Source: Pelargonium tetragonum (taxonomy: Eukaryota > Streptophyta > Magnoliopsida > Geraniales > Geraniaceae). From it: 64,000 bases of DNA. Both the position numbers and the translations under genes were made by a program. Shown piece after piece: positions 22,401-34,600 of the stretch. The stretch covers positions 1-64,000 of the forward strand of contig JAYMTL010000095.1 of assembly GCA_036897445.1 (NCBI GenBank). The letters run 5' to 3'. The notes beneath the pieces are model-generated. The model did not search any database, was not told where the DNA came from, and saw nothing but the letters and a program-made list of their open reading frames with translations. How positions within the stretch are numbered: position 1 is the stretch's first letter; every line of letters starts with the position of its first letter.

Positions 22401-22740
22401 GCTCCTACTCTTCTTTCTACTATGCCTGGCGGCTGTCTCTGCCTCTCCTAATACACAAAGGATACATAAGAAGAGTCCGCAGTCTTCTTCTAGGTCAAGC
22501 AATAGGTCTAGTTCTAGGAAGTCTACGAATTAAGAAGTTCTATCTTGTTCTATAGTTACTAATCCAGTACACCTACCTCCTTCCAATAGTTTACTCGGTT
22601 ACATAGACACTCTCATTAGGTTCCTACCTTCCTTACTAAGAAACCACAGAAGACAAGAAGGACTATCTCCTATAAACCTACTAACAACTCTTATTATAAG
22701 GTGCGTTAGCCATAACCCCTATCTACTGTACTTACTCTAA
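22400..22740 (+). repeat. R1 copy, plus orientation
   Basis: AAGTTCTATCTTGTTCTATA lies before a decayed core at 22573-22601 (CTACCTCCTTCCAATAGTTT then ACTCGGTTA). The tail, TAGGTTCCTACCTTCCTTAC followed by GACTATCTCCTATAAACC, is well kept and matches units 4 and 5 of the main array. Confidence 0.7.
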
Positions 22741-22849
22741 CTACTATACGTATGAATCCTGATATCTTATAGCTAAAAAGAGTACCTACCTTATGCTCTG
22801 TTAGCTTACCTCTTAGATATAGACTACTTTGCTGTTAGGTATATCTATG

Positions 22850-23260
22850 TCTCCTTCGACTGTTAAGTCTACTGTTCCTGCTTATATTATACTTATACTA
22901 CCTCTAAAAATCAGTCTAAGTCAGTTAGGGTTAGCTCGAAGTCTGTCAAGTCGTCTAGGTCAACTAAGTCTGTTAGGTCTAGCAATTCAATTAAAAATGA
23001 AGAGTATGAATAAGAAGTCGTCCCTTCATGTTCTATACTTACTAATCTGTTGCAATATCTACCTCCTGGAAGGTTGAGTCGGTTAGGTTGGACTACTTAC
23101 CATACGCTTGAGGCTTGTTCCTTCCTTATCGATAAACCCCCTAAGGTAGAAGGACTGACTCCTAGACCTACTAACAACTACTAACTAATATAATACTAGT
23201 ATATCTCATAGCTACACTCACTAACTACAATGGATATCTATACCGTTACCGTCTAGACTC
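22850..23260 (+). repeat. R1 copy, plus orientation
   Basis: A pentamer-like tract at 22917-22990 (AAGTCAGTTAGG, GTCTAGGTCAACTAAG) precedes CCTTCATGTTCTATACTTAC. The core at 23059-23087 lacks the TAAACT centre but keeps ACCTCCTGGAAGGTTGAGTC then GGTTAGG. The tail has CTTCCTTATCGATAAACCCC. An 82-codon frame (22829-23077) runs over this copy and is a by-product of the repeat. Confidence 0.75.
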
Positions 23261-23510
23261 CTTGCTATACCTGTTTCCTCTATTAGTCTTGTCTAACTAC
23301 TCCTTACATTCCTTTTATAAGTTAGTTAAGACTCTTGCTCCTCCTTCTGTTAAGTCTAATACATCTCCTGCTCATACAAAGGATACAGATACAGAAGAAT
23401 CGGTTAGGTCCATTAAGTCTTATAGGTCTAGGCCGCCAATAGGAAAACAAAACTTTCACTCTCTACAGCTACTTTAGAACTGGAAACAAAGGTATCGCAG
23501 ATAAGCAACT
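23260..23510 (+). repeat. R1 leader fragment
   Basis: Only the left part of a unit is present: TCGGTTAGGTCCATTAAGTC with GTCTAGG words, then AAGGTATCGCAGATAAGC, equivalent to the AGGTATCGAAGATAAG word of other leaders. No core follows; R2-like sequence starts instead. Confidence 0.55.
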
Positions 23511-23756
23511 CCTTACTTTGAATGAATCTCCAGTACAAGCTAATAAGGAAGGCAGATCAAAGCAAACAAGACCCTTGTACCCAGAATAGAAACGATCTGC
23601 TTTTTAGATAGCCCTGAAGCCTGGTTTACCTATGGAGACCCTTTTCAGAGCTTTGTCTTCTTTTTAATACTTTACCTTTATTTTCTTTGTTTAGTATTTC
23701 GAATCTTCCTATAGTATAGAGTAAACATGCACCTAGATTTTATTCTAAGAAAATCC

Positions 23757-23920
23757 TCCCTTTCTTAGAAAGTACCTATCTGGTGAATCCCTAAACTAAA
23801 TATTATTGTCTTTATCGAAAAAGAGACTCGCTTTCTTTAGCTTCTTACTTAACAGCTCTAAACTCCTTGAGTCCCAAACATCTTATTAAAAGCGGGTTCT
23901 ACTTCCATAGCACTCCATAG
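23757..23920 (+). repeat. R2 block with tRNA T-arm-like end
   Basis: This block is the sister of 17740-17880. TGAATCCCTAAACTAAATA, CTTTATCGAAAAAGAGACTC, CTCCTTGAGTCCCAAACATC and a terminal GCGGGTTCTACTTCCATAGC element lie in the same order. It is followed at once by GAATGTCATTTATC, a landmark that in other R2 copies precedes the ACCTATTTACCAC word. Confidence 0.65.
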
Positions 23921-23959
23921 AATGTCATTTATCCTAAGCTTCGATACTTCGATACTAAG

Positions 23960-26900
23960 TTCGGTAGCTCCCTTTCAATTTAAATAAAGACGTTTTTATT
24001 GCATACAAAGTATGAGACTCTCTTTAGAGTAAGGAAATTCATGATGGGTCTAAGTAAACTGGATTAAGAGCTCTTATAATTCGGTTGGTTACTATCTAAA
24101 TCTAAATAAGTATGCTAAGAAGCTTTTTTAATTAGAGCCAGCGCGGTATACTTTACTATTGCAGCTTTTTACTTATTGACCTCTTATTTCAATCTTCCTT
24201 TTTTGGCTTGTGCTTATTGTAACATCTCGATATTTAATTGAACTTAAGAGGCCTAGTTATTAATTGACTTTGGAAAGAGCCTAAGAGGCTATTCTTTTTA
24301 GTTCTAACGAATAAGGACAAGTTCATCTAAGTAGCAACTGACTGGACCCTGCTTGAATTTAAAATAAAGTACGGGTTAGGTCGGCTTAAGCCATCAACGT
24401 CAAAAGCGCGTCGGTTCAAGTTAGTCACATCAGAAGTACAAGAAGCTTAAACTAGTATTTACCAGGTATGCACTCCTCAGAATAAAGGACTCAACAAAAG
24501 TTAAGGAGCTACTGCATGAGCGGGCTCTTGCTTTTCTTTCAAGACTTTGAACTAAGTTTACCCTCATAATGAAATATGTTAAATATAGAAGAGGTTTTCG
24601 AATATAAAAATGAGAAGCTCACCCGGAATTTTGTCGCTTAATCAATCCTTTTTGTTTGTTGCTTAGTCCTTTTAGGCTCTGATAATTTTGAAAAGGCAGT
24701 ACTGATTTGGATTCGTTTGTATTTCGATCCGTAAAACCCACTTTATATTCTTAGAAGTCATCTCGGGAAGTCTAATAAAGGCATATCGAAAACGAAGTTT
24801 TCATGTAAGTAAACGATAACATGCTTTCTTCGAAACCTCACCTATTACGTGAGTTCCTTAATTTATTCAGGGTGCAAACTCTAAGCCTATAATTAGGAAC
24901 TCCTTTTTTAAAGGGCTCTTATTCCAACTGGTACTAAACCTCTAAAAATTTCTAGTTTTTCTTTTTTGGATTTAGGACTCCTTAAGTGTGCGTTTTTGTA
25001 TCAAAAGTAAACGCTTTACCTTTTGTATATCCCTTATTAAAAAAGGAGGATCCTATTGAGCTAGGCAACTCCGAGAGCATGCAGGTCTCCTAAAAATTAT
25101 ATCTATAGCGACTTTCATTTTTTATTGTTCTGAGGTAGAGCCAGAAACTTCGTTAACTCTATAGAGTCTTTTCAGGTTAGAGAGGCGGGTACCTCAATGT
25201 TGTACTACTCATTTTAGGATTATGAATCCTGGTTTTGTAAAATGCATTGCTTAAAGACTGGGGTTCTTTCTACGGGACTGAGCTAGGATAGCTTTAAGAA
25301 TTAAAGGCATAAATTTTTCTTAATCTTGATATAGAATCCATAGGGATTTGAAACGCGTAACCTTTTAGACGAGAGCCTCGGGTTTCTAAAATACAACTCA
25401 AAGTCTTGCTTATGTCGGAACTAACTGCTCGATGTAAAAAAAGTGTAAACTCTTGGTTTTAAATTGAATTATAGTAGTTACCAAACTAAGTAATTTGAAG
25501 AATGTAGCATCAAAAGACCTTGACAATATACCAAAAGGAGTAATCATTTAAACAAAGAATCTACTTAGTTTAGTAGAGTTTGTAAGAGCTTCAGTATTCA
25601 TTAGGTTTAAAGCGCCCCCCCTCTTTAGCTTCAGTTTTTTATTCCCTAACTTATTTACTTTATCAGTAAGAGAAAACCTTGAAAAAGGAACTAGCAACTC
25701 TTGACCATTATCTCTATCTAAAATCTTAAACGGACCCCTTTTGTACTACCCGGTTTATAGACCAGCTATTATACTTATCTTACTATAACCTAGTCTTATG
25801 CAGTCGAGCCTTAGTGCAGCCCGAATTTCTTGTCTTATTCGTATTACCTATCCGGATTTAGCTGCCTGCTCGCTCTTGTGGGAATAGAATCGGAGGAACC
25901 CCTTTATTCTATGTATTTGCTTTCTATTTCTTTTATAAGATGAATTTTTTTAATGATAAAAGGTAAGCCCGAGTGATATAACTTTCCTTTAGAAAGCCTT
26001 TTCAAAAATTTTTTTAGGATCCTTTACTTTTTGGAAAACTGACAGAAACGGATTAGGGGGTTTTGGTTAGGGCACTCTAGAGTAGGATTGGCGGGTAAAC
26101 TTGCCTTAGCTATTTAGGGACTTTCTTTAATTATATTCGCTTTGTTCCTCGCAACGGGGGTTTTTCAACTAAGGCTGCTCTAAAACTTTTATAAAAAAAT
26201 GAAGCGTTAACTAACATTTACTCTGTATCTGGATCTGGCTACGTAAGATATCTTGAAGTATCTAAGGGTTTAAGAAAAGGGGCTCCCCGCAACCCAACTG
26301 CGTAACCTCTAAGGGCTTTTGTATGAATTTCAGTTTAGTATCTTCTTTTTGCCAGTAATTCTCTTATTTATATAGCTGCGTGTTGTGATAAGCCCTTAAA
26401 TAGTTAGCCTAACCTATGTTTCCTCCTGGTTACTGAACTAGAGGACTCTTTTGATTCCCAACGCTACTACACATAAAAAAACTCTTAGAGTTTTTATCTT
26501 TATTATAAAAGGTTTCACTTCTTGTTAGCCTATCTTTTAAGTACTGAATTCTAAGGGGCCCCTCTGTATAAAGTCCCCGATATTTGTGCTAAAAGAGAAA
26601 TTCAATCCCAGGTACAAAGTTCAAGTTGGAAGCCTTAGCAGGATTTATAGTCTAAAGTATTGTACTACAAAAATTCTACCCTGCGTGCTATGAAGATACT
26701 TAGCTTTCTCCTCGCAAGTTGTCAGAATTCAAGACTTTTAAACTAAAAGCCAGAACTTGAGTTGAGGATGCAAAATCTTTACTCTCTTTATCAATCAAAG
26801 GGGGTCATTTATTAAGTTAAGGAAGGTTCATGTTAAAATAGACGAGCAGACGACTTCGGCAGTATAGCTTCTATTTTACCCCGAAAAAATCAAGGTTGAG

Positions 26901-29800
26901 TACTCAAAGGGAACTCTACATCCTTTTTCTAAACTCCACTGCTTTAGGTCAGGAAAAGAATAAAAAAAGCTTCCCTTTTATGTGTCCTTACCGGAAACCG
27001 GAAATGCATGACTTTTACTTGCATTGTTTATACCCCCGTTCCTAATTTCTTTATGAAATGAATTACCCGAAATCAGAGGAACACAAAAGCAACCAACTTC
27101 CTGGGCTTTTGGCGAGTAGGGGACACAAGTAGACCGCCTCGGGCTAACACCTTAATAACCTTTTTATACTAAAAAGCAAGCAGAATATGAAGAAACTCTC
27201 CTTGTTAAGCAAAAATTTTCCAGTTGTTTTTGTTTGGGCTTACTATAAATCAACTTGTACGAGAATTTCTTTCCTTAGCTCAACTGTCCTAAACACCTAA
27301 GACAGTCTTGACTGGGTCTTAAACCTTAGAGTGTAGGAACTTGTAACATAGCTACCCGGCCTTTAGCTTTCCCTAGGAGTTTTATTACCTATTTTCTACA
27401 GGAAAGAACTAACAAAAAAAGAAGGAATGAAACCTTTAGTATACTACCTTAATGTCTTACTTAAAAAGGGCGCCTCTGGTTGGAGTTACTGCTATAGAGA
27501 AGATTTGGCCTTAGAAAGAGAGATTCCACTTTATTCTTCCCGACGGGAACGTAGTGTGAAGAAGGTCAATGTTTGATAGTTTAAGGTTAAGAAATCTCCT
27601 ACTTAGACTTATAGCACAAAGCTTTCCCTTGACTTCTTGACTTAAAGTCTTAACCTGTTTGTTACTCTCTATCTTAATCTTAGGGGCTAGACTCTTAAGG
27701 GACGCACCCATCCTATCTTGTTCCCTGTCCTTCTTTTTGCTTTGGAGTTCATTTTATAGTTATAAGAGATTTTTGGTCTTTTAGATATTAAGATAAAGAA
27801 AAGTATCCTGAGTAATAGATAGCCTTAGAGAGTTCTAAGGTTTCTTATCTATTTTAGTTTAAGGATAAACTCTTGTTGTATTTGGTTTGACTTTACTATA
27901 GAGAGGAGTCTCAGAGATATAATAGGCAATCCGACCGCAGGCATCCGAAGAAGAAGGGTAATACAAGAAGTCTCTTATATAGTACATCCGTACCTTATAA
28001 CTAAAAGCCTCTTATTGCCTGACTAAAGCTAAAGAACTCGTAACTTCTTTCTTAATACCTGTAACTGCACCCTTCTTCTTAGTCATACCTGTCCTCTTAG
28101 ATAGAAGAGAGACCCCTAAACATGAAAATTAAGGCACTCAATCCCGATTTTCATTTCAATTTTTCGTTGGATTATTAAGTGCCCCAGAATAAAATGTAAA
28201 ATGGAATTCTACTTTACTACTATTAAGTTTAAGTTACGTGCTCTAACTTAGGGTTATCTTGGGCATTAAGCCTTTCCTTTATAATATGAAGTCTCTTTAT
28301 CAGACTTTTCTAAATTCTTTAACTATGGATTTCTAGTTATATACGAGATACGAGGCCCTGAGTCTCTTTTTCTTTCTCAGTTTTAACTAATATTAGACTC
28401 CTAAACACCTTTTTTTGAACAAGGTCCTCAAATTAAGACAGCCTTCAAAAGAAATTTATTAAGAAAATCTCGCTAATTGGGGGACACCCCGTAAGGTGTT
28501 CCTTGTACCTCTGATGAAGCCTTTAGCTTAATACGTACTCCCTAAAATGCTATATTACAACTAAAAAAAAGGGATGCCATAGGAGTGTATTAAATTGAAA
28601 AACCCGACCTCTTTGTGCTTACTTTATAGGGGAAACTCCTAAACACTTATCGTAAATAAAACCCCTTTAAGCCTACTTTTACCAAGACTCAATTCAGAAG
28701 CAATCCTCCTTGTACTTAAGATTTATTTGAATAGAAATCCCTCAAAAAAGATAAACTTTCTGGTAGAGTTTATAAATAAAAAAAGCTCTAAAAAATCATT
28801 CTTATACCGGGAATTGGATGCTAAGTTTACAAGTAGACGAAACTTCTGAAGCCTCAAAAATAGGAAACGGGGGACCCTATAACGAACGGAATTCGCAATA
28901 CAATTGAACTAGAAAACCCCTCTCTTATCTATCAGGCAACTCCCGAATTAGAAGATGTATTGCCCCACTAAGTGTGAATTCTGGATTTGAGATACCTTAA
29001 GAATCTTCTAAGCGTTTTGGAGTTTTAGAGTTTATACTTTCTCTGCTTTGGTTTTAATATAATGAAATTTCTCCTTAATGTTAAATCTTATTTTATAGTT
29101 ATAGACCCATTTTCGCTATATTCACTAGGGTTGAAGTTGTTTTCATTCTGGGTTTCGGTGTCTTTTTGTTACAGACAAGTTTCTGCCTTATCGGAATTCT
29201 CTTTCCTTTTATCTTCTTCAAGCAATAGAGAAAGAGAGAAAGGCTTAACCCAGGGTTTATTCCAGGACTCTAGTCTTTCTTATTCCTAAAAAAACTCTGC
29301 TAGACCCGGAGTAAGAATCAAAATCTTTCTACCCTTATTTACGTTTACGAGAAACTTTGAGGGGTTGAAAGGAAAAAGAGTCAATATAACAAAATTTTAG
29401 GAAGAAAAGTGAAAGCGCTAAGCATTTTAAACAGCTCAAAGTATAAAAGAAGACTAGAAAGTGAAAATGAAAAGCTAGCTTGTTATACTATAAAGGAGTC
29501 CGAGTCGAGGAATTTAATACTCTATTTGACTCGAATAAATCTTCCAAGAGCCCTGGATTTTCTTTATGACACTTCTTTTTTCTGTGCTTATTTCGGTGGG
29601 GTGGTGTACCTTTTTTGATTAGTTAATAATTGGATCTCTTTTTTGGATTCGAAGCTCTAGAAGTTTGAACTGCGGGAATACTTGAAATTAGCTTTAAGTT
29701 TAAGACTCCCCGCTGTAACGTTCCCTTTTTAGTTAGGGAACGGCCTTAGCAATTTAATTAGGAGATTACGGGTTTCAATTTTTCCAGTAAATAAAAAGAA
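23960..29800. other. Non-coding stretch of mixed composition
   Basis: No gene, tRNA or clear repeat unit is found, apart from two short R1-like leader fragments on the - strand at 27600-27730 and 28010-28120 (ACCTGTAAC, TAGTCATACCTGTCCTCTT). Short frames at 27511-27711, 29062-29289 and 29409-29618 are within chance. A T-arm-like GTCGGTTCAAG at 24410-24420 has no cloverleaf around it. Confidence 0.6.
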
Positions 29801-29819
29801 ATAGGGGACTCCTAGAATA

Positions 29820-30180
29820 GAAAGATAACATATCTATTAGACCTAGTAAACTAACTAAGACTAAAGGAATACTAACTACTATACTCTTACTATAATGTAC
29901 TATCTATAATGAAAGTAGCCCTACAGGTTACCCTATTAATCTTATTAGATAGCTCTTAACGTCCCTACTTCTACTCCTAATACATACAAGTAGGAATCTA
30001 AAACAAAAGAAGAATACAAAGATAATAAAACTAAAAACTAAGGAAGAAATGAAAGATATAAATACAAAGGAAAGAAAGAAGACATAAGAATAAGATTAAA
30101 CAAATTCATTGTTATAGCGTATCTACTATCTAGAAACTATCATACGTGAACCTTCCACTTCAGTCGGTAAGAGCAATAAT
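29820..30180 (+). repeat. R1 variant copy, plus orientation
   Basis: An A-rich leader runs at 29980-30110. It is followed by TTATAGCGTATCTACTATCT and a decayed core CCACTTCAGTCGGTAAGAG at 30155-30173. The unit matches the subfamily at 21.5 and 41.2 kb. The + strand is locally A/C-rich inside an otherwise mixed region. Confidence 0.6.
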
Positions 30181-30262
30181 ACAAGGCACTAAGCAGCTGC
30201 TCCCGTGTCAATAACTACAAGAACAATAAAGAAAAGAAGACTTAATTTTCAATCAAAAAAAG

Positions 30263-30480
30263 CTAAGAAAGAGCTTTAGGTTAGGAATGAAATAGAACAA
30301 TGCTAAAGTTTCTATCATTCTATTTAGTTTATATACCAAGTAAGTTTTTTGTGCAGATTCTTTCTAGTCAAATTTGACTAGAGAATTTTTGAATTTCTTA
30401 CTTCATTTAGAGTAAGACCTTGCGGGTCCACTAGCACTAGGTCCAGGAAATGCATTTCTTTCCCATAGGAAAAGTCTTAA
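30263..30480 (+). repeat. R2 fragment with a perfect palindrome
   Basis: GAACAATGCTAAAGTTTCTA near 30297 matches the 18.49 kb R2 copy, and TTTTGAATTTCTTAC follows in both. Inside it, 30363-30382 is a perfect 20-base palindrome (TCTAGTCAAATTTGACTAGA). No other palindrome of this length was noticed in the window. Confidence 0.5.
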
Positions 30481-31700
30481 TAACAAGAAGAAGCTCATAA
30501 GAAATGGCGGAAGAAATTTATGCAGAAGATTAACAACCTGGCTTCATTTTCATTAAGAAAGAGTTGGTGTTGTGCCTTAGTAGTGTACAAGATATCTATA
30601 ACTAGTACTTAGAGAATGCAGAGAGTGTTATAATAATAAGATAAGCTCCTGCAAATACCTCCAGTAAAGCCTATTCTAGGTATAGGATTAAGAAACAGTA
30701 TAGCTCATACGTTAGGTAGGCAGATACGGTAACACTATGAAGAATAAGAAGAAAGTTGGTAGGCCTTTTTCTATCTAAGAATTAGACTCTAAAGACTAAG
30801 AAAACCCGCGTAACCTTGATAGGATATCCTTGTTTTATATTAGCCAGGGATACAGAAAACAGGAAGGAGTTTCTTACAATTTTGATTCATTTTCCATATA
30901 TACCTTTCCTATTCTGGAACTTGAGACAAATCCTATAAATAAAGGAGCTTGAGGATTTTTCTCGTAGTGAAATTGGAACAAGAGTTTACCAACATAAAGA
31001 ACCTTTTTTCGGATCCATTTTTTTTCTCAAAAAGGGTAGGATAAGCAAAAGCTCTCAACCTGTAGAGCGACTTTAAAAAATCCAGAATTCTATGTTTATA
31101 TAGCGACAAAAGTCCTATTCTTTTCTATATAAACATTACTAAAGTATAGCAAACCTCGTGTAAAAAGGAAGCGGGGGCTTTTTATAAGAATTACACCTTT
31201 ATTTATAAGATTACTTTTAGAAATATGTAAAAGAACCAAGGAATGCAAATGAAAAAGAATACAAAGTTGTTATCTAAAACTTTATCCTCGGGTTGCGGGT
31301 CTCTTAGGTTCCGAGTTTTAGTGCCTTTTTTCAGGTGTTTAGCCATTATACTTGGGACTTCCTTAGCTTTCTCCTAGTTGATATAAGAGGCAGGTTACTT
31401 ATACATAAAGGAGGCTTTACTATAAACTTTCATTTTTCCTAAATAACTTAATAGAAATGAAATTCAGGGGTACAGAATAGGAGAAACGACTCCCCTCAGC
31501 CAAATTACCTTAAAAATCTTCTAAACAGTTAACAAGGAAAAAGAACTTAGATAGAATGCTTTTGAAATCTGCGGAAATTGCTTACCTTAGCTAGATATCA
31601 AAGATATGGAATTGAAAGACTGAACTGCCTCTACTTTGTTTGTCAAATTGAACTGAAGTGAATTCCTCTAGATTAGAAGATGAGATAGAAGTTTTTGTCT
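30480..31700. other. Non-coding stretch, nothing recognised
   Basis: Mixed composition and no open frame of note. There are weak R1-like words on the - strand around 30590-30760. I see no RNA gene or regulatory element that I can support. Confidence 0.5.
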
Positions 31701-31702
31701 GA

Positions 31703-31777
31703 GTGTACTCATCTTTTCAATTGGTAGAGCACCCCTCAAAGTAGATGGTGTCCGTCGGTTCAAATGCGAGTGTCCTA
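31703..31777 (+). pseudogene. Degenerate tRNA-like sequence
   Basis: The spacing is that of a tRNA. D-arm TTTC, loop AATTGGTA, then GAGC (31715-31730) has 3 of 4 pairs, one of them G-U. A 5-base variable region TGTCC is at 31749-31753. T-arm GTCGG, loop TTCAAAT, then GCGAG (31754-31770) has 3 of 5 pairs. The total is about 72-75 bases. The anticodon stem (from 31732) and acceptor stem pair poorly, and the anticodon loop lacks the usual T before the anticodon, so the identity cannot be read. I conclude that it derives from a tRNA and is very probably not functional. Confidence 0.5.
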
Positions 31778-31799
31778 TTCTGTAGAGGTTTGGCTACCC

Positions 31800-33760
31800 T
31801 CTCTTCCTATCTTTTCTTTATTCTTACTTCTTGACTTACTTCTTTTTATGACTTCCTGGACCTCTTTTGTTAGCTTTTTATGAGGAGCTATCTGTATTAC
31901 CTGTACTGAGTCCTCTGCCTGTCTTATAACCTGGAGCTACTGCCTTTGCCTTTCATAGCTTAAAAGTAGTGAATTTCTTTCTAAAATTCTATTTTGAAAG
32001 GATTTCTTATTATAGTCTTATAGTCTAGGTGTTCTTTTTATTAGGAGTATAGGGCGTACTCCTCCTTCCTTCTTTTGTCTTTTTCGCCAGGGAGGGCCCC
32101 GGAGTATAGAGAGACGTCTATGTTACCAACTGTAGCTTTGCGGAGAGAGTTTAGGGTAGTATTTAGAATAAGTATAGATCCATTTAGACACCATAATCCT
32201 ATTCTTCTTTCTGTGTTTCTTTCTATTCTGGCTTTGTTACTGACTTGTTTGATTCTGTATCTGGGTATTCGGTCTTTTAGTCTTTCTTATTAACAGGATA
32301 AGGAGGAGCCGAGCCGTATCTAGGGAAGCAGTGCAGTATAATAAGGGAGTTAGGGGAACTAGTGTCTTCTTGCTTGATAGCCTGTGTAGCTACTCCATTT
32401 CCTTTCAGAGCTTATAAGCAGTTCTTTTATTTGTTGTTTTCTTTGTATAGAATACTAGTTTTTCTTATGAAACTTCTTATATGTTATATAAGAGTTGTAT
32501 TAACATGTAGAGTTTAGTATAAAAATCCGAAGCTATAGCTATGGGAACACTCAAATTCTAAGTGCTTTCCTTTATCTGCAAAGAGTGCTTTTTATAACTT
32601 AGACACCTGTAGAAGTGGGTCCTTGTTTACTCACTATAATTCATATCACTCCCCCAAAGGATCTAGAAGCCCTTATACCAATAAAAAGACTGAAGCGGGG
32701 CTCCTTTTTAGATTTACCCCTTACTTGAAAGATTCTATTGTTCTTAACTTTTTCTTTTCGCGGGTACACGTAGGATTCCTTAATATATATAGCTAGCTTA
32801 CATGATCTTACGTTTTGAACTGAAAGGAAGGCTCTCCTTACTTAAAATAAGACTGCTAAAGGACCCTGAAATCAAATAGGTGATTTTAAGCTAAAAGCTC
32901 TAACAATTTTATACGTATCGGGATTGCGGAATCTCTTTTGCGAAAATGAAACTTGTAACATATATAGTATAGGAAATTGGTTATATAATAAAAGAGTTTT
33001 TTAGTGTCTCGTAGATAAGCGCTGTACTGAATTGTTGGTCTCTACTTGATTTTTAAGAAAGAGAAATGCTCTAGAATTGGATCCTAAGCCAAAAGCCACC
33101 CATACCTCAAAGTGGTTTTTATACTGGATACTAGGAAGTTCTTCTATTTTCTATGTATCAGTATTCTTTGAGTCTTCAGGAGAAAACCCTCCCGCTCTAT
33201 GTCTTTATCGTTTAGGAGGTTAGGTAATTAGAGAGTAGACAGGATAACACATATACACCCACCTATCTCTTTCTTACACTCTTACTTCTTCTTAAACTTC
33301 CTAACTGAAAGGAGTTTCTTATTTGCTTTTCTAATCTTTCTATTTAGTATTCGTTCTTCTTTTATTAGTTTATTAGCAAGAATCGGAATAATAGGAAATA
33401 GGAGTAGCGAGAAACATATGGGACTAAATAGGGTGGTAGCAAGCAAATAGTATCGGATGTAGCTATTGAAGCTAGTTAGTGTCTTTCCTGTAAGAGCTTC
33501 TTAGAGTAGTTAGATTTTCTATTTGTTTTGATTAAGAGTGATAGATATAGAGTTTGAGGTTGAAGGGCTGTCGCACCTCATTCTGGGTTTCTCGAAAAGG
33601 AGGATGAAACTTAAGAAGGGAGAGAATCCTTTTTACTGACCGGAGCTATAGCTAAGGAGGTTCAGGTTATTTTAAGGAAGATGCATAGGTACCTTCCTAA
33701 CACCAATGATTGACTTTTCTATTTCTTGTTTTCTTGACTTACTTCTTTGTTTTAGTAGAA
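31800..33760 (-). repeat. R1-derived domain, minus orientation
   Basis: A T/G-rich + strand holds decayed R1 units pointing left. Evidence includes GAGCTATCTGTATTACCTGT and GAGCTACTGCC near 31890-31950, and TTATCG joined directly to TTTAGGAGGTTAGGT at 33205-33225 (part of the core deleted). TAACACATATACACCCA follows, as in other minus copies. Similar leader words are near 33700-33770. The frame at 32075-32293 is not recognisable as a protein. Confidence 0.55.
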
Positions 33761-33969
33761 AGATGAGGTAGTCGGCAGGCTAGAATACTAAAAAGAAACT
33801 TCAAACTCCTTGCTTGAAATAAAAGAAAGATTTTAGTAGGACCAAACATTTAGGAATAGAAAGATATAGGGATCCTAAAAGAGAGGAGATAAGAATAAAA
33901 AGGAGGGGTTTAACTAGATTTGGGATAAAGAGAACGAATTCCATAGGAACTCCCTGCCAAGAAAATGAA

Positions 33970-34042
33970 CTTGGTGCAGGGTTTGAACCTTCGACAACTA
34001 TATACTGGGTATTGTGCTTTACAACTATAGTTGGGTATATTA
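33970..34042 (-). pseudogene. Degenerate tRNA-like sequence, minus strand
   Basis: Read on the - strand, a T-arm GAAGG, loop TTCAAAC, then CCTGC has 4 of 5 pairs. It is preceded by a 5-base variable region and a 5-bp stem CAATA/TATAG with 4 of 5 pairs around a 7-base loop CCCAGTA. GTAAAGCA sits where the 3' side of a D arm should be. The D stem and acceptor stem do not form, so it is at best a tRNA relic. A chance match is possible. Confidence 0.35.
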
Positions 34043-34089
34043 CATGTACTGATATAAACTTTCTTTTAGTTGTTTCTTGCTTCTATATT

Positions 34090-34600
34090 AAATTAAGCGA
34101 TTCCTTTGGGGCCCTTTTTTATTTCTTTCTGATAAATGGCCCTTTTCTTAGAGTTAGAGAATCTAAACTTTTATCTAAATACCCCTGAGCAGACTCTGTA
34201 ACCAAATATATAAACCAAGAAATTGGCATAGATTCTCGTGAAAAGGTTTCGGCATTGACATCCTTTTTACGCTTCAGATTTAGCAGCGCCGCTTGGATTA
34301 CTAGACTTTCTCTACAGTTCTTTGATACAGAAAAACCGAATCTATACTTAAAACGCTTGCTTATAACTTGACTTTCATTCAAGAAAAGTCCTAGTTTTTA
34401 GTTAAGTAGGTGCTACTATGTAATAAAAGTAGGGTCATACTATTGAGCTCAGGGGGGCTTTATAGGAATCCTCAAAAACTTCCGCTACTAGCCTCTTTTT
34501 ATACAAGTAACCACCCCTAAGCAGCCAGCTTAAGGGTTCTTGCTTCTCGCGGGATAAATCTTTAGGATTTCGGAACTGGGGAATTCTTACTCTTAATAAA
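34090..34600. other. Non-coding junction between R1 minus and R2 plus
   Basis: This stretch separates the T/G-rich R1 domain from a C-rich R2 domain. An 87-codon - strand frame (34119-34382) is within chance length and unlike any protein I know. No repeat landmark was found. Confidence 0.45.

Noticed and set aside
22311-22502. Arg/Ser-rich minus-strand frame resembling an SR-type protein
   Set aside because: The composition follows from antisense reading of biased repeat DNA.
24405-24425. GTCGGTTCAAG as a possible tRNA T-arm
   Set aside because: The 3' half does not pair and no cloverleaf is present.
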